From Glebionis coronaria (taxonomy: Eukaryota > Streptophyta > Magnoliopsida > Asterales > Asteraceae): DNA of 64,000 nt. The translations under genes and the position numbers were made by a program. Of this stretch, positions 60,975-64,000 are shown in pieces. Each line of letters begins with the position of its first letter. Within the stretch, counting starts at the first letter, position 1. The notes below the pieces were generated by a model. It was given only the letters and a program-made list of their open reading frames with translations. It made no database searches and was not told the origin of the DNA. Location: NCBI GenBank assembly GCA_025667525.1, contig JANFOE010000572.1, positions 708,336 through 772,335 on the forward strand, in the 5' to 3' direction.

Positions 60975-63418
60975 ATAAGCTATAACCAATATTAGCGTGA
61001 GATAATAAGCTTCTATTAGGGCTTATGACTTACTTGTAACCTTATAACACACCTAGATCTAATTTGGGTATAACACATAAAACAAATTTTAAGTTTTATT
61101 CATCTATTTAGATTTAAAACTAAATATTAATAGGCTCATAATAAGCTTATAAGAATATCCTAAGTAAAAACATACATAAAATATAAAGTAATGTTAATGG
61201 ACTAATTAAGTCCATGAAATATTAATATAAAACTTAATGGACCCAATAAGCCCATTTGATAAATCTTAGTAACTTAAATGGACTTAAGATTACACTTAGG
61301 CCCATTTAACTAATTAAAGGACTTAAAAGTGTATTAAGCCCAATAAATGATTTAAAAGCCCATTTTAAGCCCACTAAAATAGCCCATTAGATGTTTACCC
61401 CCATTTAATGAGCCCATATAAAGTTTGAATGTTAAAATAAAAGTTTTTATAATAAAATATAACTTATAAAAACTTTTTGGATAAAAATCGACAATTTATG
61501 AAACTTAAGGACTAAAACCATAACTTATGAAACTTGTTTTGATAAACTAGTAAACACACGGACTAAAATGTAAATATCCAAAAGTCTAGGGTTTAATAAA
61601 TACTATCCGTGGTAAATTAAACCCTAGGGACTATTTTGGGAAGTTTCTAAAAGTTATTTTGACATTTTATAACCCTAAGGACCTTTCTTGTAAATTTCCA
61701 AAACTTAAAGAAGCCCTAGGGGCTGTTTTTGTAATTTTAGTAAAAGTTACAAACCTAGATATAACTAGGGGGACTAAATCTGCCATAAGCCGAAACTTAA
61801 CAAGCCCTAGGTACTAAATATGTAATATCCGAAATTTATATTGTTTAAAAATATAGAGGGACTAGTTTTGCCATATTCCGAAACATTAACGAGCCCTAAC
61901 CCTAAAGCCTATTTTAATTATAATAGAACATAATTAAAATACTTTGATCATAAGAATTAAGGTATAAATTCTTAATTTTAAATTATTTTATATTAAAATA
62001 ATTTATGGAAACTTTAAAGTTAAATAAAATATTATATTTCTTTATATAATATTTATATTTACTTTAGGAAATAATTGTATAAACAACTATGAATATGTAA
62101 TACTCATACATAAACTTATATACTTTTAGAAAAATAAAATGTATAAGAACGATGGATAAATTGAATGTTAATATTTAAGTAGAACATCTTACGTCCTACT
62201 TATAATATGAAACTTAATATTAAAGTTTAAATGAATGAGTATAATAGATAAACTACGAACATGAACTAATATTAAGTAAAATCTTTATGTTTACTTAATA
62301 GTAGTAAATGAGTGATTATAATACTTGAGCAGAAAAAACGTAATTTATTATTTTAAGTAAGACCTTATACGTCTACTTAAATAAAGAAACTTAATTGTAA
62401 GTTGTATGATTACTATAAATACATGTATGCTAACTGATATTAATAGTTGAACATTTTATGTTTACTTAGAGATGGAACCTATATAAATAAGTTAAATGAA
62501 TATTGATGATACTTGAACTACGGTAATTTAGATAAATACCGTAGTATGAATGAACTGACTAAAATCTGTATAAGCATACATATATGTTCTTTGTACTATC
62601 TATTAAGACTGTACTATCTGATTAGGCATAACTTTGGCGTGAGATTTAATGGATATTTGTATTAAACAACAATTGCCTACTCCCAGGTGAGTTTACAACC
62701 CCATATAAACTTTTGATAAAACTTTCCCTTTTGGGAACAATATGCAAACACATAATGGACACAACTAGATTGTATAAACTTGACTATGATTGATTATTAT
62801 TGAAATTGTTAAATTGTTGTAAATCGCCCGAATGTTATAAATAGATCTATTAGGGATTGACCATCCCCGTCTGGGTGAGTCATGCTCACTGTGCCTTGGC
62901 CGGGACAACAGACGTATACCATGTTGGAACTGGAATGGGTGTCTTTTTGTAAGACACTACGTCCTCATCTATTGAGGATTATGGAGGTTAAGCTTCAGTT
63001 TCTAATAATAAACAAAGTTATCTACATTTTAGTGAGAATGCTTTGTGCATTGTCACTTCTATGCTTAATGTATGTCCAAACTAATTAATTGTTAAAAATC
63101 TGTAAATTCACCAACTTTATGTTGACCCCCTTTAGTATGTTTTGCACAGGAATATGAAGTAAGTACGTGGTGGTGTGCATGATCTCCAGCATCTTAGAAA
63201 TCTGCATCATAGGACTCGTCAGGGGTTCTATTTGGGAAACATAAACAATCACTCTTCACCGTATTTTAAGACAATTTTTATTTATTTGTTTAAATAAACA
63301 TGTAATCTGATTTGACTAACTCTTTATCTTATGCTCTATGGACTATATGCTATCGATCCACCTTGTGACATCTCCGTGGATATTTCCGCATATTTTGACC
63401 CCTACCCGAGGTGTCACA
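60975..63418 (+). repeat. G4: right part of a long gypsy LTR
   Basis: Non-coding AT-rich sequence ending GGTGTCACA at 63418, followed by a tRNA-Met primer site, so 63418 is an LTR end. A TATAAATA box lies at 62836-62843, with CAGGTGAGTTT at 62692. The middle has many ACTAAA..CCCTAGG/AAGCCC phrases (61240-61900), which look like degenerate repeats. The left boundary is uncertain because A1 interrupts the unit at 60974. Confidence 0.65.
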
Positions 63419-63423
63419 GAGAA

Positions 63424-63436
63424 TGGTATCAGAGCA
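63424..63436 (+). promoter_or_regulatory. G4 primer-binding site (tRNA-iMet)
   Basis: TGGTATCAGAGCA, five bases after the LTR end. It is followed by A-rich leader, and gag would lie beyond the window. Confidence 0.85.
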
Positions 63437-63598
63437 TTAGTTATAGAGAAACAGATAAATTTTTAAATAAAGTAAAAATAAAATGATTTTTTGTTTTATT
63501 TAAAACTGGACTATAACTTATAAAAATCTTTTTTGGATTTTATTATGGGACCGTATTAGTTAAGCATATAGATCTTAGGGTGTTTTATGCTATGTGAA

Positions 63599-63600
<2 letters not shown>

Positions 63601-63677
<77 letters not shown>
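63601..63677. repeat. (TA)n microsatellite
   Basis: An almost pure TA run in the G4 leader. Confidence 0.97.
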
Positions 63678-63681
<4 letters not shown>

Positions 63682-63857
63682 TAAAACTTGATTATTAATA
63701 CTGTTTAGTAAGATATTGCTACGAAAAATGTTAGACGTGCTAAACTTGAAAATTTTACACTAGATAGTAAAATACTGAAATGAGAATATAGACAATATTA
63801 CACCAAACTTCGCACATACAAATTCATTAAATGAAATACTTAAATGATAATATATAA

Positions 63858-63858
63858 A

Positions 63859-63919
<61 letters not shown>

Positions 63920-63929
63920 TATATGTATG

Positions 63930-63964
<35 letters not shown>

Positions 63965-63965
63965 G

Positions 63966-64000
<35 letters not shown>
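63858..64000. repeat. (TA)n microsatellite with TATG interruptions, to the window edge
   Basis: TA repeats broken by four TATG(TATG) units. It continues past the end of the window. Confidence 0.95.

Noticed and set aside
60975..63418. Host intergenic region with genes
   Set aside because: No ORF has family features; the block ends in an LTR terminus with an adjoining tRNA-Met primer site.

Overview
This window is plant nuclear DNA made almost entirely of nested LTR retrotransposons. I found no host gene. The Ty1/copia gag-pol style, the recurring non-pol ORF downstream of copia pol, and the LTR types all suggest a daisy-family (Asteraceae) genome. That assignment rests on family resemblance, not on a search.

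Five insertions are delimited by sequence I can see: C2 (14112-42339, target duplication CAGTA), G2 (32094-42018, CTTGA), A1 (48657-60974, ATAAG), a Cassandra-type TRIM (43042-43651, decayed duplication) and C1, whose single visible LTR (9378-10123) interrupts the gag of C3 (LTR 10474-10950). They form a stack. G1 is an old minus-strand Ty3/gypsy of chromovirus type: 5' LTR 43899-44554, leader 42340-43898, body 10951-14111, continuing off the left edge. It had landed in a copia-borne ORF (C4, 44555-45418). The TRIM, C2 and C3 then inserted into G1, C1 into C3, and G2 into the primer-binding site of C2. On the right, A1 sits inside long gypsy LTR-like DNA that ends at 63418 with a tRNA-Met primer site, so another gypsy element (G4) runs off the right edge.

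C2 is the most unusual object. Without G2 it is about 18.3 kb, very long for a copia element, yet its LTRs are only 309 bp. In sense order (minus strand) it has 5' LTR, split primer site, leader with about 21 copies of a 12-bp motif (TTATCCGGAATA as read on the plus strand), gag, a spacer of about 1,000 codons, protease, integrase, RT-RNase H, a promoter-like stretch, a second array of about 31 copies of the same motif, an extra ORF of about 1,380 codons, a 2.2 kb non-coding tail and the 3' LTR. Both ORF blocks are therefore preceded by the same repeat array. C1 (a different copia lineage) and C4 carry relatives of the extra ORF, and C1 also has a TATA plus pyrimidine-rich leader in front of it.

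G2 is a young chromovirus-like element with 2,642-bp LTRs that differ at roughly 20 sites and a shredded 4.6 kb interior. A1 is an Athila/Tat-like element with 3.1 kb LTRs that encodes gag, protease and an acidic ORF but no recognisable RT, RNase H or integrase. All coding regions carry stops or frameshifts, so nothing here looks autonomous today.
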